Positions 15,969 through 25,013 of a DNA stretch of 64,000 nt are shown here, one piece after another (positions within the stretch are counted from its first letter, which is position 1; every line of letters starts with the position of its first letter). Position numbers and translations under genes: made by a program. Below the pieces are notes generated by a model. It searched no databases. It was not told the DNA's origin and worked only from the letters and a program-made list of their open reading frames with translations. This DNA is from Anaerolineae bacterium (GTDB taxonomy: Bacteria > Chloroflexota > Anaerolineae > Aggregatilineales > UBA2796). The stretch spans positions 1 to 64,000 of the forward strand of contig JAHBVJ010000004.1 in the NCBI GenBank assembly GCA_019637615.1, given 5' to 3'.

Positions 15969-16796
15969 CTATCCGTTCATATGCGCTTCGAGCAGTACCG
16001 TTTGACCCGCCTTGACGCACACCGACTCGTCATAGACGTAGCCCGCGCCGCCGCGCACCCGCACACGGTAGCAGCCCGGACTGAGGTCGCCCATGACGAA
16101 ATTCTCGCCGTACATCGGATCGGATGGCATGGACGCTTCAGCATACGTGAAGGTTGGCTGCACGGTGGCGGCGGTGGAGAACACCACGCGGATGCCCATC
16201 GCGGGGTTGCCGTTGACATCCAGCAAGCGCCCGATCACTTTGCCTTTGCCCGCTGCGGGCGGATACCATAATTCGGGGTTGCGCACGGCTCCGTAGTTGG
16301 CAGGATCGCCTACGCGCACCTCAAAGTGCAAATGTGATCCGATGGCGATACCCGTTGCGCCGACCTTGCCGATGACTGCGCCTTGATCGACACGCTGCCC
16401 CTGCGCCACCCCGATGCTGGACAAGTGACCGTAGAGCGTGAAGACCGCCCCGCCTTCGGGTGAAGCGAAATCATGCTGAATGATGATCACATTGCCGTAG
16501 AAATTCGGCTGTGGACCGACCACAAAATCGGTGTCACTACCTGCGTAGAAGACGGTACCGGCCCCCGCCGCGAGGACGGGGGTGCCGCGTGGATTCAGGT
16601 AATCCATGCCGTGATGGATGGGCGATTGATGGTTGCGATGCCAGCCGTAGGGGAAGCCGAAATCGGGACGAATGTTGGCGGTGGCGGGCAGCGGACGCGC
16701 CAGCAGGTAATGGGTCTGAGCATCAGATTGCGCCGCGATGGGCGTCGCCGCCCCAAGCATGATCAGCGTAATCACGAGGATGAGCAATTTACGCAT
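15969..16796 (-). CDS. Secreted M23 metallopeptidase with C-terminal beta domain
   Basis: This protein of about 275 aa has a cleavable signal peptide (MRKLLILVITLIMLGAA, then a site near PIAAQS). The M23/LytM zinc domain has HHGMDYLN (H-x3-D) and SHLHFEVR (H-x-H), the three metal ligands and catalytic histidine. It is expected to cut peptidoglycan cross-links or another extracellular peptide. The last 75 residues (VIGRLLDVNGNPAMGIRVVF onward) look like a prealbumin/carboxypeptidase-regulatory-type beta sandwich. The ATG at 16796 has AAAGGA upstream; the longer frame has no signal-like start. It precedes the SDR gene by eight bases. Confidence 0.88.
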   Translation of the reverse strand: MRKLLILVITLIMLGAATPIAAQSDAQTHYLLARPLPATANIRPDFGFPYGWHRNHQSPIHHGMDYLNPRGTPVLAAGAGTVFYAGSDTDFVVGPQPNFYGNVIIIQHDFASPEGGAVFTLYGHLSSIGVAQGQRVDQGAVIGKVGATGIAIGSHLHFEVRVGDPANYGAVRNPELWYPPAAGKGKVIGRLLDVNGNPAMGIRVVFSTAATVQPTFTYAEASMPSDPMYGENFVMGDLSPGCYRVRVRGGAGYVYDESVCVKAGQTVLLEAHMNG

Positions 16797-16898
16797 AAAA
16801 ATCCTTTTCCCTGACGGATCATGAGCGATCCGATCATCGGTGTGCGATCTTGCGCGCAAGCATGGCAAACGGATGCCAAGGGCACATCTACGATCGCT

Positions 16899-17504
16899 CT
16901 ACGATTTGGTCGTCTGGTCAAGCGACATCGATTTCGTCGGGAAGCCCGGCGTCCGGCGTAAGAGCTGCGCTTGTTTCAGGTGATCCAGATCATGCCCGAT
17001 CTGGAAGATCAGCACACCTTTGGTGGTCATGTTACCGAACAGCGGATGACGCGCCAAACGCGGCGGCTGCGGCGCGATAACTTTGATCACGCTCATCAGC
17101 GACTCGGTGGCGTGCTGCAAACTGCTGATCAGGGTGCTCGCACTGATCCCACGCTGCGAACCATCGCCCGCGCCGCGTGGCAGCGGATCGATGTGCGGGA
17201 GATCGATGATCGTGCTGTCGATCAGCAGGTTGTGAGTCAGGTTTTGCGCCAACACCACATGCGAGATGATCTCGCTGAGCGAAAACGAGCTAGGATCAGG
17301 GCTGTAATTGACCTGTGCATCCGTCAAGCCCGTGATCAAGCGGAGCTGCGCCCGCCGCAATGACTCCAGCGCATCCGCGAGATCGGTGATGAGATAATCT
17401 GCCGCGCCTTCGGACATCTTCATGCCCATTTCGCTCGGTGGCAGATCGAAGCGGAAAAACGAACTCAACAGCGATTCTAGGGTAGCGGTATCAAGTTTTG
17501 GCAT
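16899..17504 (-). CDS. DinB-like four-helix-bundle protein
   Basis: This 201-aa protein is mostly helical and matches the DinB/YfiT-type metal-binding superfamily, with histidines at corresponding places: SEIISHVVLAQN in the second helix and IGHDLDHLKQ in the last. A loop between helices is rich in Pro and Gly (LPRGAGDGSQRG). Members are thiol S-transferases or of unknown function. The gene starts next to the left flank of the TnpB element, and its promoter must lie in the 200-bp gap shared with that element. The substrate is unknown. Confidence 0.75.
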   Translation of the reverse strand: MPKLDTATLESLLSSFFRFDLPPSEMGMKMSEGAADYLITDLADALESLRRAQLRLITGLTDAQVNYSPDPSSFSLSEIISHVVLAQNLTHNLLIDSTIIDLPHIDPLPRGAGDGSQRGISASTLISSLQHATESLMSVIKVIAPQPPRLARHPLFGNMTTKGVLIFQIGHDLDHLKQAQLLRRTPGFPTKSMSLDQTTKS

Positions 17505-17707
17505 TTGTTTATCGTATACGCCATAATGTCCCTATCTAGTTAAGAGGATATTACGGCATCCTTTCTTTTACTAGCAAAAACAAGCACATTAAGCATATCA
17601 AAAGTATCGGGTTGGACGTTCCTGTTTGACATGTTAGGATCCTCTCGGTGACACGCCCGTCTCGATAAAGTTGGTAAGCGCATAGTGATGTCCCAATAGT
17701 TTCTACG

Positions 17708-18865
17708 ATGCAATGCAAGACTTTCAAGTATCGGTTGTATCCTAGCGCTGCCCAAGAAAAATTATTGGCGCAAGTGCTGACCGTGTGCCGCCACTGGTAC
17801 AACATGTGTCTTGAAGAGCGTAAGCTGGCATGGGCGCTTGAGCATCGGCATGTTTCGAAAGCAGAACAAGAGAAAACGGGCATCTACTATCGCAAGACGT
17901 TCCCCAAAGCCAAGGCAGTCTTCAGTCAAACGATGCAGGTGGTGTGCGACGATGTAGACAAAGCCTTCAAGGCGTTCTTTCGCCGTGTCCAAGCGGGTGC
18001 CAAACCGGGTTACCCACGTTTCAAAGGCTACCGGCATTTTGATAGCTTTGGCTTCAAACAATACGGTGCGGGTATCAAAGTAGATGGTCGTCGTTTGAAG
18101 CTGTTCGGTATCGGACGTGTTCCGGTGCGTTGGCATCGACCCACCGAAGGCACAATCAAGATGGCGCGCGTTCGCCGCACTGCGGGACGATGGTTCGTGT
18201 GCTTGATCTGCGAACTGCCTGATTACATGCCCTTGCCTACTACAGGTCAACAGGTGGGCATCGATTTGAACGTCGAGAACTTGCTCACCGACAGCACCAA
18301 CCGCTGCGTCGAGTCGCCTAAGCACTACCGTAAGGCACAAGGCGAGTTGCGAATTGCCCAACGCAGTTTGAAGCGGAAGAAACAAGGGAGTCAGAATCGC
18401 CGCAAAGCACTGCGCCGCGTCCAACGACTGCACGAACACATCAAGTACCAACGCCAAGACTTGCTGAATAAAGAAGCCTATCACTACATCACCCACTATG
18501 ATCTGATTGCGGTCGAAGACCTTCAGATCACTAACATGGTACGGAACCATCACCTCAGTAAGAGCATTCTGGATCAGGGCTGGGGATATTTCCGGGAACG
18601 ACTCACCGCCAAAGCTGTGAACGCTGGACGGCAACTCGTTTTCGTCAATCCCGCCTACACCAGTCAAACCTGTTCTCACTGCGGCTTTCGCTTTCCAGAC
18701 CTCACCCTTGCTGTACGCTGGGTCAAGTGCGGCTGTGGATTATCACTGGCTCGTGACCACAATGCCGCCCTGAATATCCTTAACCGAGCCATCGGACAGG
18801 ACGTGTCCGTGAACGCGAACGTAGGCGCACGAGGCCATGCGTTGTTCAGAAGCCCTCGCCGTTAG
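17708..18865 (+). CDS. tnpB: RNA-guided nuclease TnpB (IS200/IS605 OrfB)
   Basis: This 385-aa protein has a complete TnpB layout. The N-terminal part (FKYRLYPSAAQEKLL, then the helical WED/REC region with GYPRFKGY) is intact. The RuvC-like nuclease shows GIDLNVENLLTDS (first Asp, about residue 186), IAVEDLQI (Glu, about 269) and ARDHNAALNIL (last Asp, about 349). A zinc ribbon lies between the last two (CSHCG, then CGCG). Known TnpBs use an RNA from the element's 3' end to cut DNA next to a short target motif. All catalytic residues are present, so it may be active. It is about as long as characterised TnpB proteins. Confidence 0.95.
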   Translation: MQCKTFKYRLYPSAAQEKLLAQVLTVCRHWYNMCLEERKLAWALEHRHVSKAEQEKTGIYYRKTFPKAKAVFSQTMQVVCDDVDKAFKAFFRRVQAGAKPGYPRFKGYRHFDSFGFKQYGAGIKVDGRRLKLFGIGRVPVRWHRPTEGTIKMARVRRTAGRWFVCLICELPDYMPLPTTGQQVGIDLNVENLLTDSTNRCVESPKHYRKAQGELRIAQRSLKRKKQGSQNRRKALRRVQRLHEHIKYQRQDLLNKEAYHYITHYDLIAVEDLQITNMVRNHHLSKSILDQGWGYFRERLTAKAVNAGRQLVFVNPAYTSQTCSHCGFRFPDLTLAVRWVKCGCGLSLARDHNAALNILNRAIGQDVSVNANVGARGHALFRSPRR

Positions 18866-18881
18866 GCGTAGGGAGCGTCAC
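18740..18881 (+). ncRNA. Predicted omega RNA (right-end RNA) of the TnpB element
   Basis: In characterised elements the TnpB guide RNA overlaps the 3' end of tnpB, finishes its scaffold at the right end of the element, and uses adjacent flanking DNA as guide. Here the last 110 bp of tnpB plus the terminal hairpin (18853-18873) fit that position. The guide would begin at about 18882 (AATTCTTTGGCAGATC). The 5' limit is a guess. Confidence 0.35.
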
Positions 18882-19088
18882 AATTCTTTGGCAGATCGCA
18901 CAACATGATCACCAGATCGAGGCAATTATGCGGTTTGGTTTCAGCACAAGCAAGCGAAATTCCCAACTCTGTTAAAGTTCTTATATTTCGTCCCGATGAT
19001 TTACGTCATCTTTCGGAAGGTTGTCAACGTTGTAACGTAGTGTTACGCTATCGAAATCTTGCGGAACACTTTCATGGAGCCATGCATC

Positions 19089-20033
19089 GTGATCACGGTT
19101 CGGTTGGCAACCTTAGCGGATACCTCTGCCATCACCGAAATACATAAGTCAGACGTGCAGCGTTGGGAACGGGTCAGCGCGGATGGATCGCTGCTACCTA
19201 CTCCCTATGAAGCGCTGAGTTTGTACGAACGCTGGCAACATGGCGGGCCGTGGATGACTATCGAAATGTGCGCGGTACACTTGCATCGTTTGCTGGCAGG
19301 CGCGGGCATCCCGCTGGTGGCAGAAGTCGATGGCGAAGTGCTGGCAGAAGCCGAAGTGTACGAGAACTTCGAGGCGCAGCCTTACGGTCATTACCTCGAT
19401 CTGTCGATCATCGTCACGCGCAGCGACCATCAGCGCGAAGGCTTAGGCACGGCGCTGGTCAACTACATCGTGGATATGGCGCGGCTGATGAAATGTGAAC
19501 GAGTGACGGTCACCAACGCCCTCGCGCGGGATTTCTACCTCGCGCATCACTTCCGTCATACGCGGACGGTGCGCGGAATACGCTTTCCGTCCCAGCAAGG
19601 ACATGTCATTTATCAGGCGACACAACTGGTCGATACCAGTTATGATCAAATCAAAGGCTGGCATATGCCGCTTGGACGTTACCTGTCGAGCCGCCAAGAG
19701 TGGGATCGGATGTTCCCGCAGCAGTGGGCGGCGGGCGTGCCAGAGCTGATGAATATCGCCGCCGCACAGGTCAAACTCTCCGTCGCGGGGCAAAACGCCC
19801 TGATCGCCGTGCGCGACTCGGATGAGGTCGATAGTCAGCTTGGTGATGGGCGGTTAGTATGCTGGTCTGCTAAAACTCTGACTGGCCCGCTGTTGAGCGC
19901 TATCCGCGATTGGGCCTTCCGCAATGGCTATCAGCAGTTAGTCAGTCTCGTCATCGATTCTGATCTAGCCCTTTTGCCATCGGATGTGCAACTAACAGAG
20001 TATAGTCAGGAATTTTTTGAGTTGGCGATCTAA
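19089..20033 (+). CDS. GNAT-family acetyltransferase with C-terminal extension
   Basis: This protein of about 314 aa has an N-terminal GNAT domain: ITVRLATLADTSAITEI at the start, VAEVDGEVLAEAEVYE, and YLDLSIIVTRSDHQREGLGTALVNY, which is motif A with its R-x-G-x-G loop. The remaining 130 residues look like a second, degenerate GNAT-type half or an accessory domain. The GTG at 19089 has GGAG eight bases upstream; an in-frame ATG at 19074 is an alternative start. It follows the TnpB right flank in the same direction. The substrate is unknown. Confidence 0.75.
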   Translation: MITVRLATLADTSAITEIHKSDVQRWERVSADGSLLPTPYEALSLYERWQHGGPWMTIEMCAVHLHRLLAGAGIPLVAEVDGEVLAEAEVYENFEAQPYGHYLDLSIIVTRSDHQREGLGTALVNYIVDMARLMKCERVTVTNALARDFYLAHHFRHTRTVRGIRFPSQQGHVIYQATQLVDTSYDQIKGWHMPLGRYLSSRQEWDRMFPQQWAAGVPELMNIAAAQVKLSVAGQNALIAVRDSDEVDSQLGDGRLVCWSAKTLTGPLLSAIRDWAFRNGYQQLVSLVIDSDLALLPSDVQLTEYSQEFFELAI

Positions 20034-20183
20034 CAAAACTGCACTTTTCATAAACTTAAACGAATCTTTTACGCAAATTTTCGGTAAGTGTAAGCCATTT
20101 TGTGCGATCATATGAGGTAGATGTAAGGAATGGATCGGAAGCTAGATTTACTGATTTTTGGGGGATCGGACTAAAACATTAAG

Positions 20184-20203
20184 GGTGCGGCTTTTGCTGC
20201 ACC
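20184..20203 (+). promoter_or_regulatory. Leader hairpin before the 20220 gene
   Basis: The arms GGTGCGGC and GCTGCACC (one G-U pair) enclose a TTTT loop, just upstream of the CGAGGG ribosome site of the next gene. There is no T-run after it, so a terminator is unlikely on the plus strand. It may be an mRNA-stabilising or attenuating structure. Confidence 0.35.
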
Positions 20204-20219
20204 AAAATCGAGGGAAATC

Positions 20220-20780
20220 ATGTTGACCTTCATCTCTGGTTGGCGAAGCCCAGATCGTGATAGAGCGATGCTCAACCATCGCGATCCGTCTCGGCAAGGG
20301 GTTTTCTTCATCGACAACCAATCGTCCTTCCCATATCTATTGCAACAAGCGCCGCTGATCGAACTGTGGCGGCATGGACGCGCGGATTTTACGATAGGCG
20401 AGGATTGCGAAACACTCATCCGCTTGAACCACGATACCGACTACGAATTGCTCGCCCGCGCGGTAACTCATAGTGTGCTCGCACATCCCGATGTCCAGAT
20501 CATCGTTACCTATGCTGCCGCTGATAAGCTCCAGCGCCTATTTCCCGCCCTTCGCAATTTGAACGCCTTGGTCGCCTCCGATGAACGGCTGGACGCGCCG
20601 ACGGGAGATCGTGTGATCTTTACGCGCGGTGGCTCGTTCCGCTGGCGCGATCATGTGATCGAGTCGCAAACCGCGTTGTTAACGAACGAAGAAGTCTACG
20701 ACGCTGGCATCGTGCCTGATCCTGACGAGGAAGCCGATGGCGGCTATTCGTTCGACCAATACGTAGACTTGCAGCGCTAA
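20220..20780 (+). CDS. Conserved-looking hypothetical protein, 186 aa
   Basis: I do not recognise the family. The protein is soluble with no signal peptide or membrane segment. It reads as alternating strands and helices (QSSFPYLLQQAPLIELWRHG, VQIIVTYAAADKLQRLFPAL) and has an acidic C-terminal tail (PDPDEEADGG). Codon use matches its neighbours, and a CGAGGG ribosome site precedes the ATG. It lies three bases upstream of the thioesterase gene, so the two are very likely co-transcribed. A link to acyl-CoA or stress metabolism would be a guess. Confidence 0.7.
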   Translation: MLTFISGWRSPDRDRAMLNHRDPSRQGVFFIDNQSSFPYLLQQAPLIELWRHGRADFTIGEDCETLIRLNHDTDYELLARAVTHSVLAHPDVQIIVTYAAADKLQRLFPALRNLNALVASDERLDAPTGDRVIFTRGGSFRWRDHVIESQTALLTNEEVYDAGIVPDPDEEADGGYSFDQYVDLQR

Positions 20781-20783
20781 CCT

Positions 20784-21299
20784 ATGAGCACTGCGCCTCA
20801 TCCACAGGGTACCGCCTTACAAGATGTATGGATCGCGGGGACATGCTACGGTTGCGGCCCCGCCAACGAACATGGACTGCGGATCAAGAGCTATTGGTCA
20901 GACGATGGCGAAGAGGTGGTCTGCACCTTTCAGCCGCAGCCCTATCACAACGCTGGCTTCGAAAACGTGATGTATGGCGGGCTGCTGGCGTGCCTGTGTG
21001 ACTGTCACTCGATCTGGACGGCCATCGCCACGAATTATCGGCGCGAAGACCGCCCGCACGGATCGCAGCCCGCCATCAGTTACGTCACGGGTAATCTCAA
21101 TATCTCCTACCTCGCCCCGACTCCGCTCGATCAACCAGTCGTCCTGCGCGCCCATGTCGAGGAGTTCGCCGGACGCAAAGCCAAAGTCTTCTGCGCGCTG
21201 TATGCTGGCGATAAGAAAACCGTCGAGGCGCGTGTGCTCGGCGTGCGGATCGCGGAAGATAAATCGGTCGGCGCGCACCACGTCACGCATCAAGGCTAA
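20784..21299 (+). CDS. PaaI-like hotdog-fold thioesterase
   Basis: This 171-aa protein belongs to the hotdog thioesterase superfamily, which hydrolyses acyl-CoA thioesters. It begins with a motif common in PaaI/YbgC-like proteins, CYGCGPANEHGLRIKSYW. It then has FENVMYGGLLACLCDCHSIW, covering the central helix with the active-site region, and TGNLNISYLAPTP, the strand of the dimer interface. It lies three bases after the 186-aa hypothetical gene. The two-cysteine start (CYGCG) is a common family feature and not necessarily a metal site. The acyl substrate is unknown. Confidence 0.85.
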   Translation: MSTAPHPQGTALQDVWIAGTCYGCGPANEHGLRIKSYWSDDGEEVVCTFQPQPYHNAGFENVMYGGLLACLCDCHSIWTAIATNYRREDRPHGSQPAISYVTGNLNISYLAPTPLDQPVVLRAHVEEFAGRKAKVFCALYAGDKKTVEARVLGVRIAEDKSVGAHHVTHQG

Positions 21300-21340
21300 C
21301 TAGCCGCCGACTCGTTGCCTTGCGTAGAAACTATCAGCAG

Positions 21341-23188
21341 CTAAATCCGCCCGAATTCCTTCGCCAACTGATCCGCGCTCAAGTGGATCATGGTGGGGCG
21401 ACCGTGCGGGCAGGTTCGCGGGAACTCGCAGCGCTCCAACTGACGCAGCATCCCCTGCATCTCGTCGTAGCTCAAGATTTGGCCCGCTTTGACCGCCGCC
21501 GCCTTGCATACGCGCAGCACGATCTGCGCTTCGAGCGTGGACGCGCCCAACGGATCACCCTTTTCGAGATCGCCCAGAATCGTGACTAGCGCTTCTCCCG
21601 GTGACTGTCTGGCAAGAATTTCGGGCATAGCTTGCACGCGGAAGGTATTGTTGCCGAACAGTTCCAAGTCGAAGCCGATACTCGCCAATAACGGCAAGTT
21701 CTCCTCGATCAGCCGCGCGGAGTCGGCGGTAACTTCGACCGTCGTGGTTTCCAGCATATGTTGTTTCATCGGCTGCTGCGTGGCTTGTTCGCGCATGAAC
21801 TGCTCGTACAAAATGCGCTCATGCGCCGCGTGCTGATCGACCAGATACATGCCCGCTGGCCCTTCCGCGACGATATAGGTCGCCGCGATCTGCCCGACCA
21901 CACGTAACGGTGGCAGCGTGCGCGGGCGCTGCTGGAACGTTTGCGATTGTGGCGCGGGATCAGGCGTGCGGAGCCGCTGCGCCGATTCCATTTGCTGCGC
22001 ATAACGCCCGCTGTCGTACACAGGCAAATCGAGGTCAAGCTGCGCGGGCATATGGACGCTAGGGGCGGCTGGTCGTGCTTCGATTGGTGCAGCGGTGTTA
22101 TCCCATGACGGGCTGTAACTGGCGGTCAAGCGCGACTCTTGCAACGGATCGGTGAGCGGGGGCGGCGTCATGGTCGGGATCGGCGCTTGAGCGATCACGG
22201 CGCGGCGCACGGCACGCTGCACGGCGGAAAACACCGCGTCCGGCGCACGGAAGCGCACCTCAGCTTTGGTCGGGTGTACATTCACGTCCACGTCTTCCGG
22301 CGCGAGTTCGATCATCAGCACCGCCACGGGATACCGATCAGCGGGCATCAGGGTATGATAGGCTTGGCTGACCGCGTAGCCGAGTCCGTTGTCCTGAATA
22401 TGGCGTCCATTCACGAACAAAATGATGTGACTGCGCGTATTGCGGCTGAGCTGCGGCAAGCCCGAATAGCCGTACACACGGATCGGTGGCAGATCAGGGC
22501 GGTGCGGATCGAGCGGCGTGACTTCGATCATATCGCGCATGGTCTCGATGCCGAGCGCCTCGACCAGCACATCTGCTAGATCGCCATTGCCGCTGGTGCT
22601 GAAGGTCACGCGCCCATCTTGCGCCAGCGTAAAGCGCACCTGTGGATAGGCCATCGCGTAGCGCGTCACAATCGTATCGATGTGGCGGCGTTCGGTGCTG
22701 TCGGCTTTCATGAACTTCAGCCGCGCGGGCGTGTTGAAAAATAGATTCTCGATGGTCAGTGCCGTGCCGACGGGCGTACCTGCCCCGCGCCGTTCCACCA
22801 GATGACCGCCCTCGATGTGCAAATAGGTGCCCGCGTTTTCCGGCGCGGCACGCGTGAGCAGCGTCACCTGTGCGACGGCGGCGATGCTGGCTAAGGCTTC
22901 ACCCCGAAAGCCGAGCGTTTGGATATGATCGAGATCGTGGATGGTCTGCAATTTGCTGGTCGCATGGCGCGCGAAGGCGAGTTCCGCCTCATGCGACGGG
23001 ATGCCGCTGCCATCGTCGGTGATGCGAATCAAGCGGCGTCCGCCCGCTTCGGCTTCGACGCGGATAGCATGAGCGCCAGCGTCCAGCGCATTTTCGATCA
23101 ATTCTTTAACGACGGACGCCGGACGTTCCACCACTTCACCAGCGGCGATCTGGGCGGCGACCACATCGGAGAGTATCTGAATGGGCAT
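21341..23188 (-). CDS. mutL: DNA mismatch repair protein MutL
   Basis: This 615-aa protein is a full-length MutL. The N-terminal GHKL ATPase has IAAGEVVERPASVVKELIENALDAGA, DDGSGI, RHATSKL and GFRGEALASIAAVA. The linker (about 340-420) is Pro/Gln-rich. The C-terminal dimerisation domain has VDQHAAHERILYEQF, the metal-binding DQHA-x2-E-x4-E endonuclease motif of organisms that lack MutH. It ends with CEFPRTCPHGRPT, a second conserved zinc-site block. It should act with a MutS encoded elsewhere, nicking the error-containing strand. It is convergent with the thioesterase gene. Confidence 0.97.
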   Translation of the reverse strand: MPIQILSDVVAAQIAAGEVVERPASVVKELIENALDAGAHAIRVEAEAGGRRLIRITDDGSGIPSHEAELAFARHATSKLQTIHDLDHIQTLGFRGEALASIAAVAQVTLLTRAAPENAGTYLHIEGGHLVERRGAGTPVGTALTIENLFFNTPARLKFMKADSTERRHIDTIVTRYAMAYPQVRFTLAQDGRVTFSTSGNGDLADVLVEALGIETMRDMIEVTPLDPHRPDLPPIRVYGYSGLPQLSRNTRSHIILFVNGRHIQDNGLGYAVSQAYHTLMPADRYPVAVLMIELAPEDVDVNVHPTKAEVRFRAPDAVFSAVQRAVRRAVIAQAPIPTMTPPPLTDPLQESRLTASYSPSWDNTAAPIEARPAAPSVHMPAQLDLDLPVYDSGRYAQQMESAQRLRTPDPAPQSQTFQQRPRTLPPLRVVGQIAATYIVAEGPAGMYLVDQHAAHERILYEQFMREQATQQPMKQHMLETTTVEVTADSARLIEENLPLLASIGFDLELFGNNTFRVQAMPEILARQSPGEALVTILGDLEKGDPLGASTLEAQIVLRVCKAAAVKAGQILSYDEMQGMLRQLERCEFPRTCPHGRPTMIHLSADQLAKEFGRI

Positions 23189-23299
23189 AATTCATCACCA
23201 TCCCAAGCTTAATCCGAACGGATGGGCGTGTAGGGATTTTACCACCAAGCAGGGCAACATCCTAGAGATAATTCCGTGTGAGCGGAGCCAAGGCCGCCA

Positions 23300-23725
23300 A
23301 TGATGAGCATGAGTATCCCCCCCTATCCGCGCCGTTTGACGCTGATCACGGTGCTGTTTGGTATCATCGTGTTCGTATGGCTGAGTCCCGATGAGCAAGG
23401 CTGGTTAGTGATCCCCTTAGGGATCGGCATGGCTGCCCTCGTCGCCGCCCACGCCGTTTTCCGGCTCGGCAGTCGCTTGGGAAGACGCCCGATCCCCGTC
23501 CGTTGGTGGCGACTAGGCGTAGTTGCGCTAGGGGCGCTGATCGGGGCGGGGAGTACGTTGACGACTGCGCTGCTGATGCTGTTCAAGTCAGGGCTGCATC
23601 AACACGTCTTTCCCGATTATCCTCTCATCGTGATTCTGGGCATCCTCGAACGCGCGCCCGCGTGGAGCCTCGCTGGAGCGCTGATCGGATTAGCGGCGGT
23701 CTTGATATTGAGCCGCGATAGATGA
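23300..23725 (+). CDS. Small polytopic membrane protein
   Basis: This 141-aa protein has four hydrophobic segments: LTLITVLFGIIVFVWLS, WLVIPLGIGMAALVAAHAVF, LGVVALGALIGAGSTLTTAL and SLAGALIGLAAVLILS. A positively charged loop in the middle (RLGSRLGRRPIPVRWWR) suggests the orientation. I do not recognise a family. It is divergent from mutL across 111 bp and has three possible ATGs at 23300, 23303 and 23309. Nothing in the context suggests a function. Confidence 0.6.
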   Translation: MMSMSIPPYPRRLTLITVLFGIIVFVWLSPDEQGWLVIPLGIGMAALVAAHAVFRLGSRLGRRPIPVRWWRLGVVALGALIGAGSTLTTALLMLFKSGLHQHVFPDYPLIVILGILERAPAWSLAGALIGLAAVLILSRDR

Positions 23726-23969
23726 GGCATCAGAAAAATTTACATTTGAACTTATTGACACCCTAACATTTTTACATACACTGACAATATGTATGGGCAT
23801 TCATATATCGCAGGTGATCGATGAGATAGTTACCTAGCCAACATTTGATTATTCGATTTATGCAAGTGGAGTCTGCTTACACAGCGGTAGTCTGTATTCC
23901 ACCTGCGTGAATTTCAAATAAGCGGATGTTGAAACGAGGTGTCTCATTAACAGCAGTTACCACTTCAAG

Positions 23970-24248
23970 ATGCGGCAAGCGCAAGGCAACCTCAGCGATG
24001 GGGATGTGGATTATATTTGCTGTCACGGTCTAAGAACCCACAATGCGGGCGCTGTCCTGTACTTCCTCCGCGAAAAAGACCTTCCTTCACAGGATAAGAA
24101 AAATGCCCGTGTGCTGCGATTGGTGAACGTCGCCGTGCTGGTCAGCCCCGATGGCTCGGTGAGCATCACGACCTACCGCAACCCCGACGCTCTCAGGGAC
24201 TATAAGCGCAAGCCCAAATATGGCCGTTATTCCACAGATGCGTCGTGA
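23970..24248 (+). CDS. DUF4258-like small protein, start uncertain
   Basis: This protein of at least 92 aa reads like the DUF4258 family (small proteins often in toxin-type or mobile contexts): MRQAQGNLSDGDVDYICCHG, GAVLYFLREKDLP, then TTYRNPDALRDYKRKPKY. In that family the N-terminus normally includes a few residues before this ATG. Here the frame upstream reads SYHFK, which fits, but no ATG, GTG or TTG precedes it. An ATT codon lies six bases after a GAGGTG sequence. Either an unusual start is used or the start has been lost. It sits at the edge of the AT-richer accessory patch. Confidence 0.5.
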   Translation: MRQAQGNLSDGDVDYICCHGLRTHNAGAVLYFLREKDLPSQDKKNARVLRLVNVAVLVSPDGSVSITTYRNPDALRDYKRKPKYGRYSTDAS

Positions 24249-24429
24249 TCGGTGCTTCGATATTAGGTTGTAGCTAATAACCATTGGTGCGAGTTAAGGA
24301 ATCTAGCCACACAACTAGATTCGTCAATATAAGCAGTAGAAAAGAACGAAAGTAGAGTAATTAATTCAAACCATTTTCGACAATATTGTACCGTTATGGG
24401 AAAAACAACTCCACCGTCGGTTACTGCCA

Positions 24430-24873
24430 CTAAATTGAGCGAGAAGTTGATATTTCGGTTTCTGTAAATGAAATGCATTCTTTAAACACTGCTTTGTCAT
24501 TGCGAAAAAAGATTAACTTTGGATTGTTTTTATCCACATCATGGCGCAAATATCCTACAAAGCCTTCGGTTGCGCTATAAGGCGCTAACCAAACTAAGAA
24601 GGTTTCTAAGTCGTAGTCGTAATTTTTCCGACTCATTCTCAATGTGAAATAACACGCATCATTTTCCGATCCAAAAGACTTGTGTTCAATTGCATGATAT
24701 AGCAATCCCGGAAAACTGCTAGAATCACTATCCAAAGTAGAGTAATACCATGGTACGGGAGTCGTCGCACCAAATTGAGCTTCTCCTGTCCAGATCTTGA
24801 TTGTTTCTATAGCTATCTGGGATGTTTCTGGCTTAAGTTCGCATGCCAAAACCAATTCGGTATAGAGTCCCAT
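24430..24873 (-). CDS. Hypothetical protein of an AT-rich patch
   Basis: This 147-aa soluble protein has no recognised motif. It starts MGLYTELVLACELKPET after a GGAGTT ribosome site. It is rich in aromatic residues (VPWYYSTLDSDS, NYDYDLETFLVWLAPY) and its C-terminal half looks like beta strands. Its base composition is visibly more AT-rich than the flanking genes, and its neighbours are a transposase remnant and a broken toxin gene. This points to horizontal transfer. An immunity or phage-related role is possible but unsupported. Confidence 0.6.
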   Translation of the reverse strand: MGLYTELVLACELKPETSQIAIETIKIWTGEAQFGATTPVPWYYSTLDSDSSSFPGLLYHAIEHKSFGSENDACYFTLRMSRKNYDYDLETFLVWLAPYSATEGFVGYLRHDVDKNNPKLIFFRNDKAVFKECISFTETEISTSRSI

Positions 24874-25013
24874 TTGATTAACTCCGTCTATACGTGTGAC
24901 AAACTTTTCTGGAAAATTCGATTTGAATATTCTAAGTGTTAATCAATGGTTCGGGTTGAAATAGCCACGAAAAGTGTCAAATTGAAGTTACTGAAGCTCA
25001 AAAGACACAGTTC

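Larger units (their letters stand above)
17640..18881 (+). mobile_element. TnpB-only IS200/IS605-type element
   Basis: The right end is recognisable: an imperfect hairpin at 18853-18873 (arms CCCTCGCC and GGCG-T-AGGG) that overlaps the stop codon of tnpB. It is followed by GAGCGTCAC, the kind of end seen in this group, so the boundary is placed near 18881. No TnpA (Y1 transposase) gene is present, so the element depends on a TnpA made elsewhere or is no longer mobile. I could not fix the left end; 17640 is a placeholder in the gap before tnpB. Confidence 0.5.

Noticed and set aside
23756..23790. TTGACA at 23756 as a promoter for the DUF4258-like ORF
   Set aside because: No -10-like hexamer lies 16-18 bp downstream.
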